A stretch of DNA of 64,000 nt, taken from Methanooceanicella nereidis. Its GTDB lineage: Archaea > Halobacteriota > Methanocellia > Methanocellales > Methanocellaceae. The notes below the pieces were generated by a model. The model was not told the DNA's origin, did not search any database, and was given only the letters and a program-made list of their open reading frames with translations. Below, piece by piece: positions 44,606 through 53,377 of the stretch. The stretch is taken from contig NZ_PGCK01000002.1 of the NCBI RefSeq assembly GCF_021023085.1, positions 345,499-409,498 of the forward strand, written 5' to 3'. The position numbers were made by a program, and so were the translations under genes. How positions within the stretch are numbered: the first letter of the stretch is position 1; every line of letters begins with the position of its first letter.

Positions 44606-45799
44606 ATGAAGATCACGTTCATAATCCCAGGTATCGGTTTATCCGGAGGGGCCAGGGTCGTATTTGAATATGCGAACCGCCTTATCGAAAGAGGGCATGA
44701 AGTTACCGTGGTATATCCGCTTCTGCCGATGCTCCTTTTGAAAGAGCCTTTTTTTTCAAAGCTTAAAAGAAATTTAGGAGCTATTAAGGACATCAAAAAA
44801 GGCAATAAGATAAGCTGGTTCGACCTGAAGGCCAGGCTTGTAAGGGTACCGACGCTGCACCCCGGGAACGTCAGGATCGTTGAAAGGATGATACCGGATG
44901 CTGACGTAGTGGTCGCTACCTCCTGGGAGACGACATACCCGGTAAGCAGACTTAGTGATAGAAAAGGCGAAAAGTTCTACTTTGTCCAGCAGTACGAGAT
45001 ATGGAAAGTATGGGACAGCGAGGAATGCTGGAAAGAAGCTGAAAAGATAGAGAGCGACCCCGACAGGGTATACTATGGCATGATAAAAGTAGATCCCGAA
45101 GACGAATCATTAAAAGAATATAAGAAAATGGTCGAAAAAACATACACCCTGCCTCTTAGAAAGATCACCATCTCAACATGGCTCAAGAATGTCATAGAGA
45201 CCTTCGGAGGGACCGTTGAGGGCACTATCATCAACGGCGTGAATTTTGACATTTTTTACAGGGATTGTCAGGATCATAAGAATGATCATGTTACGATACT
45301 TATGCCTTACAGGCCTTATAAGAACAAGGGCACGGAGGACGGTATGAAAGCGTTCGAGGCCGTAAAAGAAAAATATCCGGACACTGAGTTCATAGTGTAC
45401 GGAGATAGACGCCCGGCGGAGCTTCCGGACTGGATAACGTTCTACGGTAACGTTTCTGACGACAGGCTAAGGGAGCTTTACAGCTCATGCGATATTTTTG
45501 TCTGCCCAAGCTGGACGGAAGGCTGCCAGCTGCCCCCGATGGAAGCAAGTGCCTGCGGATGCGCGGTAGTTGCTACCAACGTAGGGGGAGTCCCTGACTA
45601 TGGCATTGACGGTAAGACGATCGTGGCGCCACCTCCAAGGAAGCCGGGAGCACTTACCGAGAGCATCATCGGGCTCATAGAAGACGGAGCTCGCAGAAAA
45701 ACGATAGCAAAGAACGGGTACGAACATATAAGGCAGTACACATGGGATAAGGCAACGGACGAGTTTGAGAGTATCCTGAAAAAGTATTCCAGAGTATAA
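44606..45799 (+). CDS. GT4 glycosyltransferase, 397 aa
   Basis: GT-B enzyme with a glycine-rich N-terminal loop (PGIGLSGGARVVFEYANRL, residues 6-24) and a C-terminal donor domain (MPYRPYKNKGTEDGMKA, then SCDIFVCPSWTEGCQLPPMEASACG with acidic donor-site residues near 300-312). Good Shine-Dalgarno site GGTGA 6 nt before ATG. One base separates its stop codon from the next GT2 start, so the two are coupled. Confidence 0.86.
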   Translation: MKITFIIPGIGLSGGARVVFEYANRLIERGHEVTVVYPLLPMLLLKEPFFSKLKRNLGAIKDIKKGNKISWFDLKARLVRVPTLHPGNVRIVERMIPDADVVVATSWETTYPVSRLSDRKGEKFYFVQQYEIWKVWDSEECWKEAEKIESDPDRVYYGMIKVDPEDESLKEYKKMVEKTYTLPLRKITISTWLKNVIETFGGTVEGTIINGVNFDIFYRDCQDHKNDHVTILMPYRPYKNKGTEDGMKAFEAVKEKYPDTEFIVYGDRRPAELPDWITFYGNVSDDRLRELYSSCDIFVCPSWTEGCQLPPMEASACGCAVVATNVGGVPDYGIDGKTIVAPPPRKPGALTESIIGLIEDGARRKTIAKNGYEHIRQYTWDKATDEFESILKKYSRV

Positions 45800-45800
45800 T

Positions 45801-46691
45801 ATGGCGCCTCATGTTTCAATAATCCTGCTTAACTGGAACGGTAAGGACGATACCGTCGAATGCCTTAGGTCATTAAGCCATATTACTTTCCCTGACCATG
45901 AGATCATACTCGTTGATAACGCATCGACTGATGGTTCGCAGGATTACTTTGCTGAAAAATATCCGGACATCGTCAAGATATTCAATGACGAGAACCTTGG
46001 TTTCGCTGAAGGTAACAATGTCGGCATACGCTATGCGCTAAAAAAAGGAACGGATTATGTGCTCCTGTTAAATAACGATACTGTCGTAGAACCGGATTTT
46101 TTAAGCGGCCTGGTATCGGTGGCGGAAAGCGACTCGAAAATAGGCATAGCAGGCCCGAAGATATGCTTCTACAGCCATCCGGGTAAGATATGGGCTGCCG
46201 GCGGCAAGAACAACATGTTCACGGGTTCGATTATAAATTTAGGCGAGCTTGACCCGGAAGAAATCTATAAGGGGACCAAAAAGGTCGATTTCGTGTCAGG
46301 ATGCGCTTTATTGATCAAAGCAGAGGTCATTGAAAAGATCGGGCTGCTGACTACGGATTACTTCCTGTATTTTGAGGATGCCGACTGGAACGTCAGGGCA
46401 CAAAAAGAGGGATATTTATCGGTAGTCAACTGCGACGCTAAGATACTCCACAAATCCGGCATTTCCGTAAAAAAGACAAAAGATTCGAACTATTATTACA
46501 TCTCAAGGAACATACTCCTGTTCATCAAGAGGAACGGAAAATGGTACCATAAGATGGTATTTTACCCTAAATTTTTCTTACAGTATACTGCCGCGTTTAT
46601 ATTACATATGGCGAGGGGAGAGACCACGAAAAGCAGGTACATATTAAAGGGAATAAAAGATCATCTGACGGGAAAATATGGCAGGCTATGA
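45801..46691 (+). CDS. GT2 glycosyltransferase, rhamnosyltransferase-like, 296 aa
   Basis: GT-A domain with SIILLNWNGKDDTVECLRSL (N-terminus), ILVDNASTDGSQ (about 33-44) and the DxD-type site LLLNNDTVVEPDF (about 86-98). Similar to cytosolic rhamnosyl/galactosyltransferases (WbbL-like). The C-terminus has an amphipathic/hydrophobic helix. Coupled to the preceding GT4 gene. Confidence 0.86.
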   Translation: MAPHVSIILLNWNGKDDTVECLRSLSHITFPDHEIILVDNASTDGSQDYFAEKYPDIVKIFNDENLGFAEGNNVGIRYALKKGTDYVLLLNNDTVVEPDFLSGLVSVAESDSKIGIAGPKICFYSHPGKIWAAGGKNNMFTGSIINLGELDPEEIYKGTKKVDFVSGCALLIKAEVIEKIGLLTTDYFLYFEDADWNVRAQKEGYLSVVNCDAKILHKSGISVKKTKDSNYYYISRNILLFIKRNGKWYHKMVFYPKFFLQYTAAFILHMARGETTKSRYILKGIKDHLTGKYGRL

Positions 46692-46701
46692 CATGATGCA
46701 T

Positions 46702-48132
46702 CTAGCCTTTTGAGACGGACACCGTCCCATTATCTATGTTTATCCTGTACCCTTTGTTAGAGCTATTGAACAGCCCGTCAAGGCTTTGTGATATCTGCGT
46801 GTCGCTCCAGTCCCATAGTTTGCTCTGGTCGTCAAACGTTATGGTCTCTCCGTGTCCCCACTGGAACCCGTAAACAGGGTAGAGATGCGCCCCTATGACC
46901 TGCACGAGGACCGAAGCAGCCAGGAGCAGTAAGACCGCTCCTATCAGGACATTTTTATGGCCGTCGCCCCTATTTTGAAGCACATCGTTCACGAAGAACA
47001 TTACGAATATCACGATGAGCGGTATTATGTCCGTGAAGAACCTGGGGCCGTAGCACCCTCCGCCCCACCAGAACTCGTAAAAGCTATACATCAACGTCGT
47101 CAGGGCGACCGCAAGACCTCCCAGATAAAAGACGTTCCTGATCCTGTCTTCCTTTATTTTTTTAACGTAGAAGAAACCGGGAATGGCAAGCAATGCTATG
47201 GGAGTGTATATGAACAGTCCCCTGCTGGGACTAATCAAAAGGCCTGCGAGTCTCGTCATTGCTTCCGGGTCAAAGCTATACAATGACGTAAGCCCCCCGT
47301 ATCCCCCGAACAGCCCGCCGAAGAAATACAGGTTATATGCGAGGAAAGGAACGGAGACCGCAGCAAGAGATATACCGTACCTTAAAATATTATCCCGGCT
47401 ACTTTTTAACAGATAGTATAGTACAGGTAATAGCAATATCGCGTTAGTTGGCCTGTTAAAGACCAGCAGCCCGCTTAAAATACCCAGGTATACGTAACTA
47501 ATTCCCTTCGGGACTTTGATATTCTTAACCAGCAGCAGCAGTATTAAACATAATAATAGCTCGGAGGTCCCGTGCTGCCACATTCCCTGGCTGCCTATAG
47601 TCCAGGTGCTGGTGGCGAACGCGTACAGGAAAACGCCTATCAAAGCCACTTTTTTATCAAATAGCTCTCTTAATAGCAGGTAGAAGACTACGCCCGATAA
47701 GGCTGCTATCACTGCCGCGCTTATCTTTTCCATGGCATATACCATTAAAAAGAACGTAGTGTTTCCCATATCTACAGGTATTCCCATAAGCTTCGTAAAA
47801 ATATAGGGCAATAGGTATAGCGGCGTAGCCAGCAAAGGCGCAACTATGGGATATGATGAGACCCAATGGCCGCGTGACTCGGTAAAGAAATATGTCCCCC
47901 ACCAGTTGCTGGAATTGTTATAATAGTCAATGAAATTATCCAGATATATGTTATGCTGGTCTAGAATGCTGAACGGCAGCAGGATCGCAGGTATCGTGTC
48001 CGTGGAGCTCATATAGTTAAAACAATTAGACAGGTACACCACGCACATTATAAAGAATATGAAGTATGTCTCCCTTCTTTCAAGGACGTTTTTTATTTTT
48101 GTGACAATTCGCTCATTATCCCGCAGCGTCAT
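46702..48132 (-). CDS. Multispan GT-C-like membrane protein, 476 aa
   Basis: About ten or eleven membrane helices with a short hydrophilic C-terminal domain. The arrangement (extracellular loop with NSSNWWGTYFFTESRG near 80-95 and WWGGGCYGPRF near 365-375) resembles dolichyl-phosphate-sugar-dependent GT-C transferases (PMT/ArnT superfamily). It could add a sugar on the outer face of the membrane. Family not certain. Convergent with the GT2 gene. Confidence 0.65.
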   Translation of the reverse strand: MTLRDNERIVTKIKNVLERRETYFIFFIMCVVYLSNCFNYMSSTDTIPAILLPFSILDQHNIYLDNFIDYYNNSSNWWGTYFFTESRGHWVSSYPIVAPLLATPLYLLPYIFTKLMGIPVDMGNTTFFLMVYAMEKISAAVIAALSGVVFYLLLRELFDKKVALIGVFLYAFATSTWTIGSQGMWQHGTSELLLCLILLLLVKNIKVPKGISYVYLGILSGLLVFNRPTNAILLLPVLYYLLKSSRDNILRYGISLAAVSVPFLAYNLYFFGGLFGGYGGLTSLYSFDPEAMTRLAGLLISPSRGLFIYTPIALLAIPGFFYVKKIKEDRIRNVFYLGGLAVALTTLMYSFYEFWWGGGCYGPRFFTDIIPLIVIFVMFFVNDVLQNRGDGHKNVLIGAVLLLLAASVLVQVIGAHLYPVYGFQWGHGETITFDDQSKLWDWSDTQISQSLDGLFNSSNKGYRINIDNGTVSVSKG

Positions 48133-48186
48133 GCAGTTCTAATAGATCGAAGCTTATTTAAATAGTTATGGTTTGGCCCGCGGGCA

Positions 48187-49320
48187 CTATTTCCCTTTTC
48201 CTAAGCCGATGACCATGTCGACATACCTGCTCAGGACCGTTGACATCTCAAAGTAAGACGCCCTTTCCGCCGCGGCACGGCACAAAGACAGGTATAGTTC
48301 CCTGTCGCCCATCAGTCTTTTAATATGGGCCGCGAGAGCGTCCAGGTCTCCCGGTGTGTAGACAAGCCCGGCCGCGCCGGCGGTCTCCGGCATTGCAGTC
48401 ACGCCGGGGACAACGACGGGCTTCTCTGATGCCATCGCTTCTATTATCGGGACACAAAAGCCTTCATGCCTGCTGGCGGTAGCCCATACGTCGCATGCCG
48501 CATAATAATCCGGCAGCTCATCATCACCGACGCGTCCGGCGAATTTCACACGGCCGTCCACATTAAGCTCTTTTGAAAGAGATTCCAGGGCAGGCCTTTC
48601 GGGCCCCCCGCCCACGATGATGAGGCTGGCATCATCCGCCATCATTGATACTGCCCTTATCAGCTCGTCCACTCTTTTTAGTGCGGCGAGCCTTCCCACA
48701 TATAGAATTAAGAACCTGCCACCTATACCGTATTTTTCCCTCACCATATCTCCTTTGCCGGAGGAAAATCTCGAGATATCCACCCCGATAGGCATAGCTA
48801 TGATACGTGCGGGATCTACGCCGAAGCCCGATAGTTCACTTGATATATACTCACTGTCCGCCTGGACAAGATCGCTTCTTTTCATCGAGAATAGATATGC
48901 GGCCTTTCTTGCCCTCATAAGTAAACGCTCTTTTATCCCGGGCAGAAATACGGCAGGTGTCTGGCCGTGATATACCCATAACAATTTAAGCGCAGGATTA
49001 TACCGCTTCGCAAGATGGACCGCAGGAATAGATCCAATGTCGGGGCCTATCAAAAGAAGTACGTCATATCCGGATAGTTCCCGCGCGTTCCGGAACGTGT
49101 TAAATGCCGCTTTTACGTTCGATAAAATACTGTGAGAGTTATTTCCTGAGAGATAATGGACGCCTATGTCCCCCGTATAAGGCCGCTCGTACGCGAATGT
49201 GTAGATATCGACCCTGCCATCGCAGCGGCTTTTTAGAGCTGATGCCGTAGCTATCGTGAAATTTCCCTGAGCATCGTGTTCTGTCAGCCTTGTTGTGACC
49301 AGCGCTATGTCCATCCGCAT
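48187..49320 (-). CDS. GT4 glycosyltransferase, 377 aa
   Basis: GT-B enzyme. FLILYVGRLAALKRVDELI (about 200-218), LIIVGGGPERPAL and the E-x7-E donor site CDVWATASRHEGFCVPIIEAM (about 280-300) are clear. Follows two other GT4 genes on the minus strand (24 nt from the preceding gene), forming a three-GT4 operon (51548 to 48187). Sugar unknown. Confidence 0.88.
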   Translation of the reverse strand: MRMDIALVTTRLTEHDAQGNFTIATASALKSRCDGRVDIYTFAYERPYTGDIGVHYLSGNNSHSILSNVKAAFNTFRNARELSGYDVLLLIGPDIGSIPAVHLAKRYNPALKLLWVYHGQTPAVFLPGIKERLLMRARKAAYLFSMKRSDLVQADSEYISSELSGFGVDPARIIAMPIGVDISRFSSGKGDMVREKYGIGGRFLILYVGRLAALKRVDELIRAVSMMADDASLIIVGGGPERPALESLSKELNVDGRVKFAGRVGDDELPDYYAACDVWATASRHEGFCVPIIEAMASEKPVVVPGVTAMPETAGAAGLVYTPGDLDALAAHIKRLMGDRELYLSLCRAAAERASYFEMSTVLSRYVDMVIGLGKGK

Positions 49321-49344
49321 AACCTCTATAGTTTCTTGGCCTGC

Positions 49345-50490
49345 TCAGCCCTTATGTTCGCTGATGTCTTCGATGATCTGCAGGTATTGTTTTGAGACTA
49401 CCGACCAGTCGAACTTTTCCTCCGCCCTCTTACGCGCATTATCACCCATGCGATTAAGCATCGCCCGGTCTTTTACCATACGGATCAATTTTTCCGCGAT
49501 CTCCTCATGGTTTGCAGGCGCTACAAGGTAGCCTGTCACACCATCTTCCACGGTATCCATCATGCCGCCTATCCTGCTGCATATCGTAGGCTTCCCGCAC
49601 GCCATCGCTTCCGTAACGGCGCATCCGAACGGCTCTATCACGCTTGGCTGTACATATACGTCCGCCCCCGAGTATACCAGGGGCATATTCTCATACGGGA
49701 GAGGCTTATCCAAAAACCGTACTGAATCCCCCAGGTTTAATTCGCTTACAAGGGCCTTTAGGTCTTTTTCCGAAGGGCCACGCCCTTTTAAATAGAGCAT
49801 AGCGCCGGGGCACTCTTTTTTAACGATGCTCATTGCTCTGATAAGATGGTCCAGCCCTTTATACGGATGAAGCCTGGCGACCGAAAGGATCCTGAACTCT
49901 CCCTCTGTCAGAGGGGAATCCCCATGATAAGGTTTAAAAAATCTGGTATCGACGCCTATAGGGATGACACGCATTCTGCCTTCGGCAACTCCGATCTCGC
50001 TTTGCATGAAATCCCTGGCAGCCCTGCAGTGAGCAGTATATACAGTCGTCCCGTTCCTGACCATCTTATTAAAAGTGGCATCGAATATTCCCAGTACATT
50101 ACGCTTATAGTTTTCAGGATGGTATGTGCGCTCTGTGGATAGCACCGTCGGTATTTTCTTGATCCTGGCCGCTATGTAAGCCAGATGGCATATTGACTGG
50201 TAATCTTCCTGTAAAAGCAGCGCGTCATAGCCGCCTTTTAGCACTTCTAAGAATACGGTGGGAGTGAACGGTATTTCTCCGACGTCAAAGACTGTGGGCA
50301 GGTATTTAATGCGGAATGTTTGTGACCCCTGTAACTCTCCGTCCTTTAAAACCATTTTTTCTCTGGGAGCCTTGCCTTTCGATGTCAGCACGGTGACATC
50401 GATGCCTTGTCGGGCGAGCCATGTAGCAAGCTCAAACTCATTGCCCCTGACAAAAGGAGTGAAATACGGTACTACAATGGCGACTTTCAT
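49345..50490 (-). CDS. GT4 glycosyltransferase, 381 aa
   Basis: GT-B fold with the N-terminal VVPYFTPFVRGNEFELATWLARQG and C-terminal RILSVARLHPYKGLDHLIRAM (about 205-225), then GADVYVQPSVIEPFGCAVTEAMACG (about 288-312). Its start overlaps the stop of the upstream GT4 by 4 nt. Member of the three-GT4 minus-strand operon. Confidence 0.88.
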   Translation of the reverse strand: MKVAIVVPYFTPFVRGNEFELATWLARQGIDVTVLTSKGKAPREKMVLKDGELQGSQTFRIKYLPTVFDVGEIPFTPTVFLEVLKGGYDALLLQEDYQSICHLAYIAARIKKIPTVLSTERTYHPENYKRNVLGIFDATFNKMVRNGTTVYTAHCRAARDFMQSEIGVAEGRMRVIPIGVDTRFFKPYHGDSPLTEGEFRILSVARLHPYKGLDHLIRAMSIVKKECPGAMLYLKGRGPSEKDLKALVSELNLGDSVRFLDKPLPYENMPLVYSGADVYVQPSVIEPFGCAVTEAMACGKPTICSRIGGMMDTVEDGVTGYLVAPANHEEIAEKLIRMVKDRAMLNRMGDNARKRAEEKFDWSVVSKQYLQIIEDISEHKG

Positions 50491-51548
50491 GATCGATCAC
50501 CGGCATATACATTTAACAGCTTATCCACGACCTCATCCCAGTCCATTATCTTTTTAGCTCCGGAGCCCTCGAATTTTGCGGCTTTTATCTCTGCGGCCAG
50601 ATGTTCGGCTTCTACGGGCAGGTCTACGCCCCTGCAAGACGAGCCGTCTATGAATTCAGATAATGCCGACGTTTTTGCGACCACGCAAGGCACTCCGGCT
50701 GAAAGGGCCTCTGCGACCGTGATCCCGTAAGCCTCGTGCCCGGAAAGCATGACAAATACGTCCGCGGTAGCATACCATCTTAAAAGCTCTTCCCTGGAAA
50801 GACCTTCGAGGTGAGTTATCCGGTCGGACACCCCTTCATCCTTCGCTATCCCCGAGAGCGTTTCGCCGTAAGGCCCTCTTCCTATCATGACCAGCCTGTG
50901 ACCGTCAAGGTACGGTAAAGCGCGTATCACGTATTGTATGCCTTTATATTCCTCAAGCCTTCCGACATATAATATTACTCTAGAGTCCTTCTTATTTGGG
51001 ACTAAAGACTTAAACTCCCGTTTATTTACACCGTTGGGAATAACTACAGCCTTTTTACAGTATTGGCCAAAGTCGTTACAGACCAGGCTTTTTTCGTACT
51101 CGGAAACGCAAATGACCGTATCTGCTTTTTTGAATATCCTGTCACCTAAAAGCCTGTATGGCCGGAGAAGCATATCGCGGATCATTGTGTGCCCCTTACC
51201 GTGGTAATGCGGAGTGAACAGGAATTTTGACGAAGTCGATAAAGAAGCGAACAATGCGGGGAATGCATGATACCCGTGGGCGTGCACGACATCGCTCTTT
51301 CCGGACCGCTTTATATATGAGTATATTGATGGTGAGATATAATACGCATCGCCAGGTGCAAATGCCGGGAACCGTACTATTTTGATGCCGTCAACGGTTT
51401 CAGCCTTTTTGAGTTTCCCGGACGGGTCGGTAGTTACAACAGTGACATCGTGCCCATTTTTCGCAAGCCTTCCGGAGATCTCCGCCACATGTGTCTCGAC
51501 GCCTCCTATATACGGGCTATACCTGGGACATACCTGTATTATCTTCAT
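50487..51548 (-). CDS. GT4 glycosyltransferase, 353 aa
   Basis: GT-B fold with the N-terminal acceptor loop CPRYSPYIGGVETHVAEI (residues 7-24). The C-terminal donor region has VILYVGRLEEYKGIQYVI (about 188-205), GRGPYGE and ATADVFVMLSGHEAYGITVAEAL (about 262-284). First gene of the three-GT4 minus-strand operon. Confidence 0.88.
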   Translation of the reverse strand: MKIIQVCPRYSPYIGGVETHVAEISGRLAKNGHDVTVVTTDPSGKLKKAETVDGIKIVRFPAFAPGDAYYISPSIYSYIKRSGKSDVVHAHGYHAFPALFASLSTSSKFLFTPHYHGKGHTMIRDMLLRPYRLLGDRIFKKADTVICVSEYEKSLVCNDFGQYCKKAVVIPNGVNKREFKSLVPNKKDSRVILYVGRLEEYKGIQYVIRALPYLDGHRLVMIGRGPYGETLSGIAKDEGVSDRITHLEGLSREELLRWYATADVFVMLSGHEAYGITVAEALSAGVPCVVAKTSALSEFIDGSSCRGVDLPVEAEHLAAEIKAAKFEGSGAKKIMDWDEVVDKLLNVYAGDRS

Positions 51549-51993
51549 GATCCGACTACCTTTTAAGGCCTAAAAATATTTAAAGGCCTGCTATCCATTT
51601 CTCCATAGCGGTTAAATATATTTCGGAACCTGCTCCGGAGCCATGTATCACTAATTGCAATGCGCCTTTAGTTCACTTGTCTATATGATCATCGTCGATG
51701 GGAGTGTATATGATGGGGAGGATTATTGCAGTAAATGAATATGATGTATCGTCATCTCAAATACTCAAAGGACCTCTCAAATATCCAACGCCTTTTTTAG
51801 AGTAATGTTGATATCTTTGAAGTACTTTTGAGCCGTATAGATAAAGAATTATCTTTAAGTCCGGTATAGAGTCCCGTATAGTATGGAGATCATTTCGATC
51901 GATGATATACTCAAATATTATGACTTCCAAAAGAGTTATAATTTAAAAGCTTACTAGAAGGATTACGCAATTTGGAGCACGCTCGTGATTTAG
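51549..51993. other. 445-nt divergent intergenic region with a possible 31-aa ORF
   Basis: Between the leftward GT4 operon and the rightward GT4. The ORF 51710-51805 on the plus strand (from ATG ATG GGG, preceded by GGGAGTG) is the only small frame of note; its short product resembles nothing I know. The rest is AT-rich with promoter-like boxes and no repeat. Confidence 0.35.
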
Positions 51994-53154
51994 ATGAAGA
52001 AAAAAACAAACGTATGTGTCATAGGCCCTTCTAAAAAATTCTTAAGCGGTATCAGCTATTACAATATCAGGCTTGCGAACTGCTTATCGAGCTCATACTC
52101 AGTATCCGTGCTCTGTTTTCGTAACCTGCTCCCAAGATTCCTGTTCCCCGGCAGCAAACACGTCGGCAAGGACCTGTCGGACGTCGAATATGATAGCAGC
52201 GTGACATTATTTGACGGAATGGATTATAACAACCCCGTGACCTGGTACAGGGCTTCTAAATTCTTAAAGAGAGAGAAGCCGGATGTCATCATCATGCAAT
52301 GGTGGACGTCATCAGTGGCGCACATGCATCTTTTAATAAGCCTGATAAACTCCATCCGGGTGAGATCAAAGGTTATAGTGGAATTCCACGAGGTCGTGGA
52401 CCCGCTGGAAGAGTCCATATTGCCTATCAAGATCTATTCGAGGATCATGGGAAGGCTGCTGGTGAAGCGGGCTGACATGTACGTGACGCATTCCGAATCT
52501 GATAAAAAGCTTATAGCGGCTAAATACAGGATCCCTTGCGACAGGATCCATGTAGTGCCACTCGGACTGTTCGACCATCATATTAACGGCATGAGCAAAG
52601 AGGAATCGAGACAAAATCTCGGGCTCAACGGGGAGTACGTCATATTATCATTCGGCCTGATAAGACCGTATAAAGGTATCCCTTACCTGGTAAAGGCGTT
52701 CGGGGAATTACCGGAGGAAGTCGCAAAAAGGTCAAGGCTGCTTATAGTGGGAGAGATATGGGAGGACAGGGAATCTGTCGAGAACGCCATAGCTTCTTCC
52801 AGGTATGTAGACCGGATCACACTTATAGATAAGTATATTCCGGACAGCGAAGTCTCATTGTACTTCTCGGCGTCCGATGTGGTAGTATTGCCATATCTCA
52901 GGGCGTCGCAAAGCGCCGTTGCTCACCTGGCGATGTCATTTAAAAAGCCGATCATCGTATCAAAGGTGGGCGGTTTGCAGGAGTCCATGTCGGAATATGA
53001 TGGAACATATTTCATCCCGCCGGCAGACGATTCTGCAATAAAGGACGCCATAGTACGCATATATAATGAAAAGCCCGGTGAGTTCGAGCCCCCTAAAAGA
53101 GGATGGGACGATATAATGGATAAATATGCGGAGATAATTTCTAAAATAATTTGA
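51994..53154 (+). CDS. GT4 glycosyltransferase, 386 aa
   Basis: GT-B fold with CVIGPSKKFLSGISYYNIRL (residues 8-27) at the N-terminus. In the donor domain YVILSFGLIRPYKGIPYLVKAF is at about 210-231 and SASDVVVLPYLRASQSAVAHLAM at about 290-312. The donor region lacks the classic second Glu of E-x7-E, having Q-S-A-V instead, which is seen in some GT4 subgroups. Stand-alone before aglB2. Confidence 0.84.
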   Translation: MKKKTNVCVIGPSKKFLSGISYYNIRLANCLSSSYSVSVLCFRNLLPRFLFPGSKHVGKDLSDVEYDSSVTLFDGMDYNNPVTWYRASKFLKREKPDVIIMQWWTSSVAHMHLLISLINSIRVRSKVIVEFHEVVDPLEESILPIKIYSRIMGRLLVKRADMYVTHSESDKKLIAAKYRIPCDRIHVVPLGLFDHHINGMSKEESRQNLGLNGEYVILSFGLIRPYKGIPYLVKAFGELPEEVAKRSRLLIVGEIWEDRESVENAIASSRYVDRITLIDKYIPDSEVSLYFSASDVVVLPYLRASQSAVAHLAMSFKKPIIVSKVGGLQESMSEYDGTYFIPPADDSAIKDAIVRIYNEKPGEFEPPKRGWDDIMDKYAEIISKII

Positions 53155-53219
53155 ATATGTCCGCATATCATGCTGTTTAAAAAAGCTCCAATAATTGAGT
53201 AAAAAATAAAGCCAAATAC

Positions 53220-53308
53220 TAATATTCGAATATTATATTCGCGAACTATAGATCATATAACGAGTACTTAGGAAGACAACGACGACCCATATTGTAATAT
53301 TACGATAT
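53220..53308 (+). promoter_or_regulatory. Two palindromes in the aglB2 promoter region
   Basis: TAATATTCGAATATTA (53220-53235) is a perfect 16-bp palindrome. ATATTGTAATATTACGATAT (53289-53308) has a perfect GTAATATTAC core extended by near-complementary flanks. Both lie 70-160 nt before the aglB2 ATG and could bind a dimeric regulator. A GAGGTGA site precedes the ATG. Confidence 0.4.
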
Positions 53309-53377
53309 AGGGTTTGTACACGAAAGGTATATGTAAAATAGAGTTCATTCACGCATACCTATAATAGAGGTGAGCCG

